Source: Lentinus brumalis
Lineage: Eukaryota > Basidiomycota > Agaricomycetes > Polyporales > Polyporaceae
DNA: 64,000 bases
Reading direction: 5' to 3'
Assembly (NCBI GenBank): GCA_001792895.1
Contig: MARA01000006.1
Span: 744,001-808,000 of the forward strand
Shown here one piece after another: positions 25,130 to 40,321 of the stretch. The notes beneath the pieces were generated by a model. The model was given only the letters and a program-made list of their open reading frames with translations, had not been told where the DNA came from and did not search any database. Every line of letters starts with the position of its first letter. Position 1 is the first letter of the stretch. The translations under genes and the position numbers were made by a program.

Positions 25130-25746
25130 ATGGCCTCGACAGCGACGCAACCTCGGATTCATGTCGAAACCCGATACATCCCGTCTGCAGAACTTGCCGT
25201 TCCCGCTCTTGCTGTTCAAATCACGCGTTTGGTGGACACAGTCATGATCTGGGCGGGCACAACCGATAGCGAGCCAGAAGAGGTGCACAACGCGCCGTTG
25301 CAGGGATGCTTGTCGAAAGACTGGGCATGCGCGATGCCCCCACGAGAGCCTGTGAGTTGATGCACGCCGTTGTCTTGCGCGCAGGGGTCTTGAGGCAGTC
25401 CGTGACGGCTTGATCGACTCGACTGAACGTTCTTGCCGCATACTCAAGTCAGGCACGTCCGCTGCGGCGACCTCGCTCTATCGCTCGTCCAGCTCGGACG
25501 CGGCCTTGTCGATGGCGCAGCGTCTTGGTGATATTTCTGTTCTGCTACGCACGCGAAACACGCACTGACTGGATGTTGTATCCACGTTACCACATGTCGA
25601 CCTCGGCTCATGCAGCTCGCCGGTTCAAGAAGCAGATCTTCCTCTCAATCGATGTGCCGCCGTCGCTGGGATCCATGGGACAGGAGGGCAAGCTGATGCT
25701 GGCAATAGAGAGAGCCCTTGTGGACGTTCTGCGGTCGGAGACGTAG
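25130..25746 (+). CDS. POC4: Proteasome assembly chaperone 4 (Poc4/PSMG4-like)
   Basis: Members of this family pair with a partner chaperone to help assemble the alpha ring of the 20S proteasome. Exons 25130-25351, 25449-25527 and 25616-25746 give 143 aa, a usual length. The family resemblance is seen in AVQITRLVDTVMIWAGTT (the beta strand and W-x-G turn), the loop before SGTSAAATSLYRSS, and SMAQRLARRFKKQIFLSIDV, followed by a C-terminal helix (LAIERALVDVLRSE). The ortholog call rests on pattern recall of human PSMG4, not on alignment. The first intron ends in an unusual CTCAAG acceptor, chosen because it alone keeps phase. The gene is divergent from the tentative 69-aa gene. Confidence 0.8.
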
Positions 25747-25877
25747 GGTAACAATGTGATCAAATCATGAAAGTAGCAGATAAGAATCGATGTAGTAATT
25801 GCCGAGCATCTGAGTTGGATCTTGGACGCTGCGCCGCGTTCGGCGCTCTCCAGGATCAGGTCCTCGTCGTCTTCCAC

Positions 25878-25929
25878 AGCGTCCACCTCCGTTTTATCAG
25901 CGTCCACCTCCGTTTTATCAGCGTCCACC
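25878..25929 (+). repeat. 21-nt tandem repeat, about 2.5 copies, just upstream of YAK1
   Basis: Two exact 21-nt copies start at 25878 and 25899 (each beginning AGCGTCCACC), with a 10-nt partial third copy at 25920-25929. The repeat lies 75-126 bp before the YAK1 start codon and after the POC4 stop, so it is in the YAK1 leader or core promoter, or in the POC4 3' UTR. Confidence 0.85.
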
Positions 25930-26003
25930 ACCTCCAACGCATCTCTCTCTGTCTGTGGCTGCTCTCGCTCCGCATCTAGTGCAGGCTTTTTAACCCCAGT
26001 TAC

Positions 26004-30111
<4,108 letters not shown>

Positions 30112-30821
30112 GCGTCGCGCTTGATTGATGAGAGTTGTTCTCGTTCTCGTTCTTGTGCGGGTCGTCGGGTCGGGTCCCCGCCTTCCGCTTCCTCTCTCAT
30201 TGCTCTTTGCTTCATGATTTGGTCGCGACTTCCTCCTCGCGCCGGCGCCTGCCTGAGTGTCCTCCCATTCCACGTTCCTCGTTGCCCAACCTCCATATCT
30301 CGCCTTACGCAAATTGTGCCCTGTCTGTGCGCTTAACAATGCTCGTACATAAATGCGTAGCTTGGCTGTTTCCCTTTCCCCTCCGCTGCTGATCGTCGAT
30401 ACATCGCGCTCTACGATCCCACGAGCCAATCACATTTCCAACGACATGTTTTCTTCCTGCGCGGTCGTCGTCTCTTTCATCGATAGTCACGGACGCTGTC
30501 AAAGTCTACCACCATGATCTTGTCCATTCGCCTCTCTTCTTCCCTCCCAATGTATAGTTGCAGTCATGACTGTAGTTGTCCCGTTACCACAATGCACATA
30601 TTATCCTTGCTCTTCAAATTCCTCTCTCTCACTTTCGTGTGCGGACTTGCGGGTGTCAGACGAGACACGCTGGACCATGCTTCGTATCGTGCAGGCATCA
30701 CTACATCTACTTCACAAGGTACGTGGATACAAAGGTCTCGGTTGAGCGAGCGCAAGTGCCAGTTGTCATGCTACATGTTTCCCGTGTCGGCGATGTACTC
30801 TTCCTCTCTCTACAGATGCAC
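30112..30821. other. Intergenic between convergent YAK1 and phosphatase genes
   Basis: About 710 bp of AT-richer, pyrimidine-rich DNA that should contain both 3' UTRs. No coding signal, RNA gene or notable repeat was found. Confidence 0.55.
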
Positions 30822-31889
30822 TTAGAGCTGATCCAAGAGGGCTTCTGCTTCCCAAGCACCTGTCCAGTACCGGACACCGCAGTGAAGGCGGCCTTCGTCC
30901 TCATACGGCTGGATCAGGTTGTGCAAGCCACGGTAGCGACGACAGAAGACGATGTCTTGCCTGCGAAAGGATGGTTAGCCAGACTGAGCTTCGCGAGATC
31001 TGAACTCGAGCCTCACTTCCGCAGACGGAGGACAGGACAGAAGTCGTTGGAGCCGTCACCGACGTAGACGATGCGGTCGAACTCGGGTCCGTGCCTCTTA
31101 AGGAAGGCGTCCAGCTCGTCGCCTGATCTCCTGGTCAGCGGCAGGGAACGTACATCGCAGACTACGTAGGGAAGTTACCTTTGCACATGTTGGGGCTGCA
31201 CCCGACCTTGCAGTCATGCTGTGGTCCGGAGGGATCGATCCTCCGGCGCAGCTTGAGCAGACCGGAGGGGTCCCACTCCGCAGGGTTGGTTACGATCTCG
31301 TCGAACAAGGTCTCAAGACCCTTGGACTGCGCGGAACGTCAGAACATGCGAAGTACACTTCCGTGGTTGAATGAACCTGAAGGATAGTGTTGATATAGAT
31401 GATATTGGCATTCGACAGGCAGAAGAACGTGGTCTTCCCCCTCGACTTGAGTGCCGAGACGCCACGGACCATGGCAGGGTGCTGCAGGAGCAGTGAGCAG
31501 CATGCATCAAACGCATCGGGGAGGAATGTACTGACAAATGGCATGATCCGGAGCGCGTCCTCGATCTGCTCCCTTGTGCCGCCCTGCTCATGCAGTTCTT
31601 TCAAGCACGTTGCGCTTGGCCTGTCAGGCTGTCATCGTGCGTCGGAGGCGACCAACGAGCTTACACGAGATCTGTCCACTGGACCTCCTTCTTGAGCTCC
31701 TTCATCTTTCTGCGCAGCTTCGGTGCTAAAACCTCAAGGACCCATCGGTCTGAGTCTTGATCTGCCAGAGACCTGGATCGGGGTCAGTCTGGGATGCAAT
31801 GGAGGTGAACGATCGGACGCATACCAGTCAAAGTCGAAGACGATCAGCTGGCGCTGAACGGGAGGAATCGCCTCAGATTCGCTGCTCAT
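30822..31889 (-). CDS. HAD-type phosphatase of the PHOSPHO1/PHOSPHO2 family
   Basis: In animals these enzymes dephosphorylate pyridoxal phosphate or phosphocholine and phosphoethanolamine; the fungal substrate is not known to me. Exons 31889-31825, 31772-31665, 31620-31536, 31481-31377, 31326-31179, 31122-31017 and 30960-30822 give 251 aa, matching family length. HAD motif I is LIVFDFDWSLADQDSDRW, with the nucleophile and acid/base aspartates. Then come MPFHPAMVRGV, KTTFFCLSNAN (motif II), SPNMCKGDELDAFLKRHG with the motif III Lys, and VYVGDGSNDFCP (motif IV, GDGxND). The C-terminus matches the family (FCRRYRGL, VRYWTGAWEAEALL). No signal peptide, so cytosolic. It is divergent from TFB1, 362 bp away. 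Confidence 0.88.
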
Positions 31890-32251
31890 CGTATGTACGT
31901 TGTCTGACGGTGCGAGTGTACTGGCCCAAGTCAGTATGAAGGAACAGCAGGGAACAGCGCAGGGTGAACTTTTTCGACACGCGCACTGCCACCGGGATGA
32001 CTGCGCCACGTGTCAGCAGGGCGCATCAATACTACTTTGGGAAGTAGTCCCTTCCGCCCGCCCTTCGGCGAGGTACTTAGTAGCTCGACACAAAATTGAC
32101 CAAATATTGCCTCTTGTACAACTCATAATCAACGGAACTGCTGTGACTTGTCGCTCAGGATTGTGGTTACGCCATCGACCCGAAGAACAAGACGAGCTAG
32201 GCGCCTGGAGCTTACCTAACCTATTAGCGGAGGACTGTCGAGGGCGCCGTT
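31890..32251. promoter_or_regulatory. Divergent promoter region of the phosphatase and TFB1 genes
   Basis: 362 bp lie between two start codons facing away from each other. No strong TATA box is visible. The region must hold both promoters and leaders. Confidence 0.5.
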
Positions 32252-34690
32252 ATGCCTTCCATCGTCTGCTCCGCTCAGGCGTCCTACAAAAAGCTCCCTG
32301 GTCTTCTCGAGCTCACTGACTCGCATCTGCAATGGACTAAAGCCGGAGACAAGGCACCTGTCGTGAAGGTTCCGCATGCAGAGGCTGCCTGTGAGTGGCG
32401 CAACACGCCTCCTGACGCGACACTGACACCAGGCATAATCTGCTCCCGACACGCCTCTCGTATCTTCTGCGCCATCTTAACTCTAAGCCCTCTCGCGCAG
32501 CAAGGTCGGTGCACCCCAGGTTCGGTTGAAGATCGGCCTTTTGAGCGATGAGGCCGGCCACAACTTCACATTCACGTCGCCACAACCCGTCGCGCTCGCG
32601 GAGCGCGACAAATTCGAGGCCGAGCTCACGAATATAATTGCACGCAACCGTGCTGGTGCTGTTCAGACTGTTCCAGCGCCAACAAAAGCATTCCAAGCCG
32701 CCACTCCCGCCACCCCCGCACCAACCACCCCCGCCCATGGAAGTGCTATCGGAACGCCGATGCGGCCGCCACCACCATCGTCGCGGCCGTCAACGTCGCG
32801 TGCAGTGTCCGTGGCGAGCGATACGCGTGCCTCTGGAACCCCTGTCGGCGGTGATGCTGCTAGCGACTTCAGATTACGGAAGAAGGTCCTCCTGAGCAAT
32901 CCGGAGCTTGCGCAGTTGCACCGGGAGCTGGTGATGGGCGGGCATATCAGCGAGAATGAGTTCTGGGAAGGGCGAGAAGTGATTATCTCTAGTTGCTTGC
33001 GGTGTGTTCACCTTTGTCTGACTCTTACCGTGATCGCAAGCACCTCCTTCTCGCACAAGCTGCCGCTGAGAACCAGAAGCGCGGCAAGCCTGGCCAACTC
33101 GTCGATCCACGACCTACTTCCGTGGACGGGGAGGTCAAGATCGTCATCACGCCCCAGCTGGTTCACGATATCTTTGAAGAGTTTCCTATCGTTGCAAGAG
33201 CATACAGCGACAACGTTCCAGCGAAGCTGTCGGAGGCCGAGTTTTGGAGCCGTTACTTTCAGTCCAGGCTTTTCAACGCACACCGCGCGTCCATTCGTTC
33301 TTCGGCTGCACAGCATGTTGTGAAGGACGATCCCATCTTCGACAAATACCTTGAGAAGGACGACGATGGTAAGTCGTCCTAGATCATGTATCTTTACGAG
33401 GTTTCATGAAGGCTCGCAGAGCTCGAACCTCGGAGGCTTCGGGAAGAGAGGGTCGACACGTTCATCGACCTTGGGGCCACCTCGGTGGACCACGAAGAGG
33501 TGGGGTACATCATGTTCAATGGCGATCGCTCCGCGACTCACAATGTCATAGACTGGGAATGAGAGAGACATAACGATGCAAGCGGGGAAACAAAAGGCAG
33601 TGCTTCCCCTCATACGGAAGTTCAATGAGCACTCTACCAGGTTGCTCGATACTGCTCTGTGAGGCGCCATCTCCGCCAATGAGGAGCATGCATGAACTGA
33701 CTGCGCTGCTAGCGGTGGCCCTGCAGCGAAGCGGAGACGAATCGATGATGGCGAGCCAGAGGTGCGAGGATATGCTCTTGTAGGACCGCCGACCCGGTCT
33801 GATATGCTTGCAGCACTATGCACAATTAGACCTAGAAGACTTGCACGACAACCAAGCATCATCTGGCATTGTGTTGGATATGCAAGACAGGCAGCGATAT
33901 TTTGACGGCAGGGCGAACGGAGCGAACAACGGTGACGATGGAGTGGTACGTGCTATCATTGACGCACTGCAGGCGGTTGTTGACGTGTCCGGTAGCGTGT
34001 TGACTTCCGAGAAGCGCTGCAGCAGTCCAAAGCGAGTACGCAAGGATGGTCCAGCAACCTGGCTCAGGTTTGTGCCATCTCGTCCAGGTTTGAGGTTTGA
34101 GTGCTCCGTCTCACTTCTTGCAGTTGAGGATAGAGCGGAAGGCGGGAGACGCGGCGCTCGTGAGCATGACCCAGAATGTCGCAAGCCGATTGGACGTCAA
34201 GCAGCGGAAACGTGCGCATCTCACGACATTCCTCTTCTTCAGCATGCCACGGCAGCGCTCACACACGTGTGGATCCTGCACAGATGACATACCTGAAGGC
34301 CTGTTCCGGCAGATGACAACATGTCAGACTGCAGCAAACGAGTTCCTGAGGCAGTTCTGGCTGGCAATCTACCCCCCGGGGAACGAGTCGCAAGCGCTCT
34401 CGACGGCCACTCCAGCACAGAAGGCCGCTAAGGCAGCAAAGATGATCGGGTACCTCGGCAAGACGCATGAGAAGGTCGAAGCGCTAGTGGCTGCGGCGCA
34501 TCGGGAAGGGGTCGATCCAGCTCGTGTCCAGGTCGTAAGTGCAATGATGCATAAATGTTTGGCTGGCAGCCACGCTCGCACTCGCACTTACATGGTGCTT
34601 ATCTAGGCCATGAAGCCAATCCTGGACGCAGTCAACAAGGCTCAGGACTTCTGGCGGCTGAAAAACGCGAAGGCTCCCGGTGCGCGGTGA
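32252..34690 (+). CDS. TFB1: TFIIH core subunit Tfb1 (p62)
   Basis: Tfb1 is a structural TFIIH subunit used in RNA polymerase II initiation and nucleotide excision repair. Exons: 32252-32390, 32488-32978, 33041-33368, 33420-33499, 33552-33658, 33713-33761, 33814-33945, 33996-34067, 34124-34211, 34284-34534 and 34607-34690 (606 aa). The N-terminal PH domain shows AQASYKKLPGLLELTDSHL, LQWTKAG and APQVRLKIGLL. A Ser/Thr/Pro linker (about 90-165) leads to the first BSD domain (LVMGGHISENEFWEGRE) and the second (AKLSEAEFWSRYFQSRLF). Next come QAGKQKAVLPLIRKFNEHS and VLDMQDRQRYFDG. The C-terminal helices (EFLRQFWLAIYPP) match the p62 end. Intron 34212-34283 is 72 nt without an in-frame stop. Divergent from the phosphatase. 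Confidence 0.93.
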
Positions 34691-35699
34691 CCGTCAGTGG
34701 GTCGGCGTTGTCGTTCCTACGGTTCAGACTCTCGCATATAGTACTCGTAATCATGGTAGCGATAGCTCATCGTGCCGTTACAGCATTAATTCAGCAGCAT
34801 CTTGACATCCTCCTTCGCTTGGGTTATGGTCTGGGTTGCACGTCAAGCAATCGAGCACAGATCCTTTGGACCTCGCTTTCTCATCCAGTAGACGTGTGAG
34901 TTAATGGTTGCTCGGCGAGGAGATAGTCGCAGTGTGAGAGGAAGCCGCAAGCAAGGCGTATCGGCGGATGATGACGGGGACTTATTGGCATCAGGGAGGA
35001 AAGACAACGAGTGAAGCTGAGTACATAGTGAGAGGCAGGCAGATTCATGATGATCTGGCCCTCTCCCGGTACGCGTCCGGACTCAGCCCGCCGCACTCAT
35101 GTACACCGTAGCGTCATTCGCTGACTCGCACGTGTATGTCAACGCAAGGAGTACGAAGGCCTCGGCAACTGGCTCGTCCGCTCTTGCCAGTCCGCAGGCG
35201 TCCTGCCGCCACAGCGCGCAATTGTTCCGTTGAAGACAGGTCTTGGTCCCCCCTCCGTCGCCTCTGCCGTGGCACAACCTGGCTCATCCAGCTGGAGCTC
35301 TTCGCAGGTACATCTCCCCCTCCGACCCAATATCGCCAACCCGAACACACCTGCACCTCGGTCCAGAACTGTTTGGTGCAGCAGCTGACCAGGTGATGGC
35401 TTCCATCGTCTTCAGGAAGACTTGAAGGACTACCCAAGGTCTAACGTTCACTCTGTACTTGCCTCTCGTTTCAAGGAGCGTATAGTATCGCATGCGGTCG
35501 GCCCATCAAGGACCTGCAGTGGGTCGACGTGATTGACTGAACATTCCGGGACACTTCACGACTATTCATCGAACACACTTACCTTCTTCAACTACGTACC
35601 ACCATGCGACTTATGAGCAGCTGGGCTAAAGAATCATAAAACAGTATAGAATAAGATAGTCAAAGTCCCACATAGACGAACATGCAACCAGTAGTCTAC
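34691..35699. other. Intergenic between convergent TFB1 and COY1, about 1 kb
   Basis: Both 3' UTRs should be here. The plus strand has an 86-aa open frame (35136-35396) that resembles nothing I know and has no supporting exon structure, so I leave it out. No RNA gene or repeat was recognised. Confidence 0.5.
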
Positions 35700-38602
35700 T
35701 CAGTTACCATATGGGCTCGCTTGCCGCTGCAACTGTGATCCTGACGATGACGTGCACTCGTACAACGTAAACATGACCAGCAGATGCAGGGCGACAGCGT
35801 ATAAGATAAAGGCGGTCCGTGTTCGTCGGTTGCCAAGGATTGCTCGTGTAAGCACGAGCACTCCCCTCTCCAGAACGTTCAGCGACTCGTAAGCCCGAGT
35901 TGCTTCCTGTAGCAGACGCGTGCATGAGCTACACATCGTATGTGGAGTATATATGTGGAAGGTACGTACCCTCCCACGGAAGGCTTGGAATGGATTCATG
36001 GCTTCCTCGCTAAAACATGTGTCAGAACGTTTCGTGATACTACGCAAGCAATGAGTTCCACATACTATCTAGCGCGATACTTGCTCATATCGTCGGAGCG
36101 TCCGGCAGCACTTGAGGGTATAGGGTCCAACGTCGAAGGGCGTGTCGACGCATCTTCGCGGTAGCTCTGCATGTAGCGGACCTTCTCATACAGCTTCAGA
36201 TTATCCGCTTGGAGACTCTTGACCTCCGCTCTCAGCTCTGAGATGATGTTGAATTGCTTCCGCAGTTCCTGCAAGTTTCATTCGTCGTTGTGAGAGCTTC
36301 ATCATGGGGGCGTTCGTGTAACATACGGACCTCCTCCAGCTCTGCATTTCGTTGTCTGAACCGATCTCGCTGGCTTGTGACGATGGGCAGAATGGACGTG
36401 TCCGCAGAGGGAGCGAACGGTATAGGCGTTGTCCGGGCGGAAGTATCCTGTCCAAAATCCGATCAGCGCGAGAGGACATCTTGTGGGCAATCGAGGCGTA
36501 CGTGATATTTCTTGCCCAGCTCCAGCCCAGCTAACACGTCAACGGGACTGGACGTGCCGTTGGCGGGAGAGGAGCTGGAACCATTCATGCCGCCTTCGCT
36601 TGGGCGCTGATCCATCTGTAGCAGGTCTATTTCGAGTTTCTCGTTGAGAGAGCGCTGCCTCTCCAGTTCCGATTCAGTCGCCTCAAGTTGCGACTGTACA
36701 GATTGTAGTGCGGTCTCCAACTCGGTATGCAGTATCTACGACAAGGGAGTGTGAGTATTGAGCAAAGGGCAGGGATGACAGTCTTACCCGGAACTTGGTG
36801 AGCTCTTCCAGGATACGCTTGTTCTTGGTCGCAAGGAGGAACTCCAGAGACTTGCTGCGCTGGCCATCTACCTTGGCTACATTGGTGTCAGGCATGTGGA
36901 GACCCAGTGCGTCTCCATTCAGAGTTGCATCGTCCTCCGCATCGTCGTCACCCTCCAGGCCAGCGAATTCAACCTCCTGAGAGACTGCGTTCAGTACAAT
37001 CCATGTACTGGATGAGACAATGTAACTTGCCTTCATGATCTCCAGCTCACGTTTGATCTCGTCATAGTCCGAATACTGTTTGAGCTTGGTTTTGAGCTGG
37101 TCGACTTCAGCCGCCTTCTTCTGCACTTCTCTACCGAGCTCCTCCACCCTCTTGGAAGCTGCAGCCTGCGCAGCTTCCGTTGCCAATTTCTGGGCTTCAA
37201 GTGCTTGCGAAAGGCGGTCGGTCTCAGATTCAAGGTCGGCGATTATGATCTCGTACTCCTGCATTCTTATACGACATGAGTACAGCTAGCACTCGGATAG
37301 GGTTTTAGACATATGCATACCTGGCTGTACCTTCGTGCCCGCTCTTGATTGCCTCAATCTCGGCACGCAGCAACTCCTGGAAGTCATATTGGAGTCAGTG
37401 GCATATTCCCAGTGGCTGATACTTTGATTCACACACATTACGGCGCTCAACCGTGGCGACGCGACTGTTAGCATGCTCGAGGTCGGCCACCATCATGTCC
37501 AATTCGGCAAGTTTCGCAACGACTTCATGGTCTTCGGAGTACGTCGGTATGTGTTGAAATCTTCATGTAAGATGTTGACGTACCTTGACGCTGACTATGA
37601 TCAAGAAGCTTGGCTTGGTTGGACTCATGCGACATGCGAAGGTCGCGCAGCTGGTTCTTGGTCAATGCTAGCTGTCGTTGCAAGTCTTGCTCCCTAGCTG
37701 ATCATTTGAGTTTCTGCGTGCAATACGCACGAAAGCGGCGTACCGCTCTTCATAATTCCTCATCTTCTCGTCGTATGTAGCATTGAGCTCGTTCTCCTTC
37801 TGTGCGACCTTTTCTTGAATGAGGTCATCCATCTACGGCATTCGTCAGCACAGATGATGTGACACGCTATGGGATTGGTATGTGTACCTTCTGCTCCAAT
37901 TGCTCTACGCGTAGATCTGCCTTCTTCTTCGCGGCCTCAAGGGTAGACGCTTCGTTTAATCTCTTGCGCAACTCCGCGTTCTCTTCACGAGCACGTCGAA
38001 GGTCTGCTTCAAGATCTCCTACTTCCGCCGCCTTCATAGCTTGATCCTGAAGACGTTATGCATTCGTGTATGACCCTACAGAGTTCACGGAATGGACGTA
38101 CCACGGCAGCCTCCAGGAGAGGGTAGGGATCTGGTACCTCCGCGAGAACCCGGAAGACGTGGCATAACGCGTTCTCGCCGAACTTGCAACGCTTCGTCAG
38201 GTTATCAATCTCGGTTTGGTAGGCTGGAACATTCATTGTAAGGTTCTATACCAGCGTATCCATCGGGATTAGACAACGGCGCACCTTTCACTAGATCTTT
38301 GTACCCCGGCAGCTTTGACTTGTCCGTGTCTGGGATCCGCTTCACCTCTGAACAAAAGGAAGGTTATGCGCCACGCTAGAACATGTAGACTGGAGCATAC
38401 CTTTCGTGCGCTCCGCCAATGCTTTGCGACCCACTAAGCTCTCCTTCTGGTTCTCCAACACCTCGGAACTCTGTTTCTCAAGGAGCACCTGAAGTTCGGA
38501 GAAGTTCACATCTGCTCAACCGTCAATGCCTCGTCCGCTGCGGCATACAAGCCCTTGCGTACCCTTCCATGTCGCCAGAGCACCGGAGAAGTTCTGTGCC
38601 AT
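35700..38602 (-). CDS. COY1: Golgi membrane coiled-coil protein CASP/Coy1
   Basis: Coy1/CASP is a tail-anchored golgin of retrograde Golgi traffic. Sixteen exons: 38602-38563, 38511-38401, 38347-38285, 38223-38102, 38046-37888, 37832-37744, 37693-37584, 37531-37437, 37376-37321, 37265-37031, 36976-36788, 36735-36502, 36447-36331, 36268-36066, 36009-35970 and 35906-35700 (689 aa, family length). The N-terminus (MAQNFSGALATWK, then NQKESLVGRKALAERTK, YQTEIDNLTKRCKFGE) matches Coy1. Long heptad coils follow. The conserved C-terminal block contains SILPIVTSQRDRFRQRN, EAMNPFQAFRGREATRAYE, then a membrane anchor FILYAVALHLLVMFTLYE. The intron after exon 10 begins GC (37030-37029) and ends AG; no GT site restores the frame. 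Divergent from the uS9m gene. Confidence 0.93.
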
Positions 38603-38928
38603 CTTGGGAACTCCTGCCGCTTACACCGGTCTGCTGTAGTGAAGTCACAGAGCCGCGCAGAGATGCCAGTATCGAGAGACCCGCTCCGAGTTATAGACAG
38701 CAAGGAAGGAGGTACACGTCGTCGGGGACGTTGGAGAGCGCGTTCAGGTCCACGAGCCGGCCTTGAGCCGGCCTATGACACTCGCAGTCGGCCAGAAAGG
38801 AAAGTCGATCCCACGGGAGAGGCGCGTTGAGCTCGGCGCTCCGGGCTCAGTGCAGATCGTACTCGACAGCGAGCACGCGCACTCGGACGACGCTGGCCCT
38901 GGTCTGCTCGCGGTGAGTCGTCTTTGCC
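38603..38928. promoter_or_regulatory. Divergent promoter region of COY1 and uS9m
   Basis: 326 bp lie between the two start codons. Nothing resembling a TATA box was seen. The minus-strand part shows stretches without stops, which could be an unrecognised upstream COY1 exon, but no family similarity supports one. Confidence 0.5.
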
Positions 38929-40153
38929 ATGAACATCGCCAGACACGTCGCTTGGAGTGCGGTACGCTCCAGGGCGTATGCAACCGCTGCGTATGTCCCT
39001 CCTGCCTCCCTGGAAGGTCTCCAGCGAGGTAAGGCTCCTCCTCCGAAACCAAAACCGGAGTCTCCTACTTTCTACACTGGCCGCGCCAACTATTACGACC
39101 AACTCCTTGTCCTCGAAAATGCTGCCAAGCACACTCGCACTGCTCTGCAGGAGCTCCAGCTTCTTCCCCTCCCCAAATTCGCCCGAGAAAACCTGCCACC
39201 TCTGCGCGCGGTCTGGAAGAACAAGGTCGACCTCGCGGAGCTCATGGACGCCACCCTCACCACGTCGCGCTATCGCCGCTTCCTCGCACAGCTCAACCAG
39301 CTGAACGACTACCGTCGACTTGCGGAAGTGGCCGGTCACATAGAGCTGGCTCAACGCGTCCAGCGCGTCCTGGACATCTTTGAGCGGGATAACAAGGAGG
39401 CGATCCTTGCTCGGGGGAAGAGGAAGCCGGTGAAGTTTGATGAGTTTGGACGGTCGTATACGATCGGTCGGAGGAAGGAGAGTACTGCGCGTGTCTGGGT
39501 CATCCCGACGCAGCCGTCACCAGAAGACCAGCTGGGCTCCTCCTCGTCCGCGACTCTTCAAGTGGCTGCATCAAGTGCTCCAGCAGCGTCCACGCAGGCG
39601 GTTGGCATCTCGGGCTTCACAGAAGGACCTCTGTCTTTCGCCCCTGCTCCCGTCAAAGTGACCACCACCAACATCCTCGTCAACAACATACCCCTTGCCG
39701 AATACTTGTTTGTGTCTCCTCCGTCCTTTGCACATGCACCTGCCTGATTGCACTCCCCTGCAGCCCCCATGTCTCTGATCGGGAGCGTATAGTACGACCC
39801 TTCCGAATCGCAGGTCTCGTTGGTGCCTTCAATGTCTTTGCCCTTGTGCGGGGAGGTGGCAGCACGGGACAGAGCGGTGCGCTTTGCTTGGGGATTGCCA
39901 AGGCTCTTGCAGCACACGTTCCAGATTCTGAGCCTCTCCTGCGCAAAGGTTCGTCGATTGCAGACCAGCGACGTGCCCCAGCTAACAACGCCTTGTCTTC
40001 CACAGCCAAACTGCTTAAGCGTGATCCTCGTATGGTTGAGCGTAAGAAGACTGGTCGGGCCAAGGCTCGTAAGGCGGTACGTCCTTCCTGTTCTTCCTGC
40101 AATACGTGTTCTCACAGTGGCACTCTCTGCAGTACACCTGGGTCAAGCGTTAA
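38929..40153 (+). CDS. MRPS9: Mitochondrial small-subunit ribosomal protein uS9m
   Basis: This protein sits in the head of the mitochondrial 28S-type subunit, with its C-terminal tail reaching the decoding site. Exons 38929-39707, 39764-39948, 40006-40076 and 40133-40153 give 351 aa. The N-terminus (MNIARHVAWSAVRSRAYAT) is basic and free of acidic residues, as expected of a targeting sequence. A mitochondria-specific helical region precedes the S9 fold: YTIGRRKESTARVWV (the conserved GRRK..A.V start), NNIPLAEYF, RPFRIAGLVGAFNVFALVRG, GGGSTGQSGALCLGIAKAL, RDPRMVERKKTGRAKARKA and the final YTWVKR. The 21-nt last exon encodes only those six residues plus the stop. The stop codon is 168 bp from that of the convergent P450. 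Confidence 0.95.
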
Positions 40154-40321
40154 ATGTGGTATCACCGGGGCTGCTAGAGGCTATTTGCTACAGTCATATA
40201 ATGTCGATGCATGTTGTCCTAATCCACACTTTCCTGCTCCCATATCATCCAGCCGGTCAGAACTCGTGGCCCATCGTGATTCGTGAAGTTGTGCTCTAGT
40301 CCTGTGGGACCGGGTTGCCAC

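Noticed and set aside
24974..25456. A 160-codon minus-strand frame opposite POC4.
   Set aside because: It is a shadow of the POC4 exons, with Arg/Cys-rich sequence typical of antisense frames.
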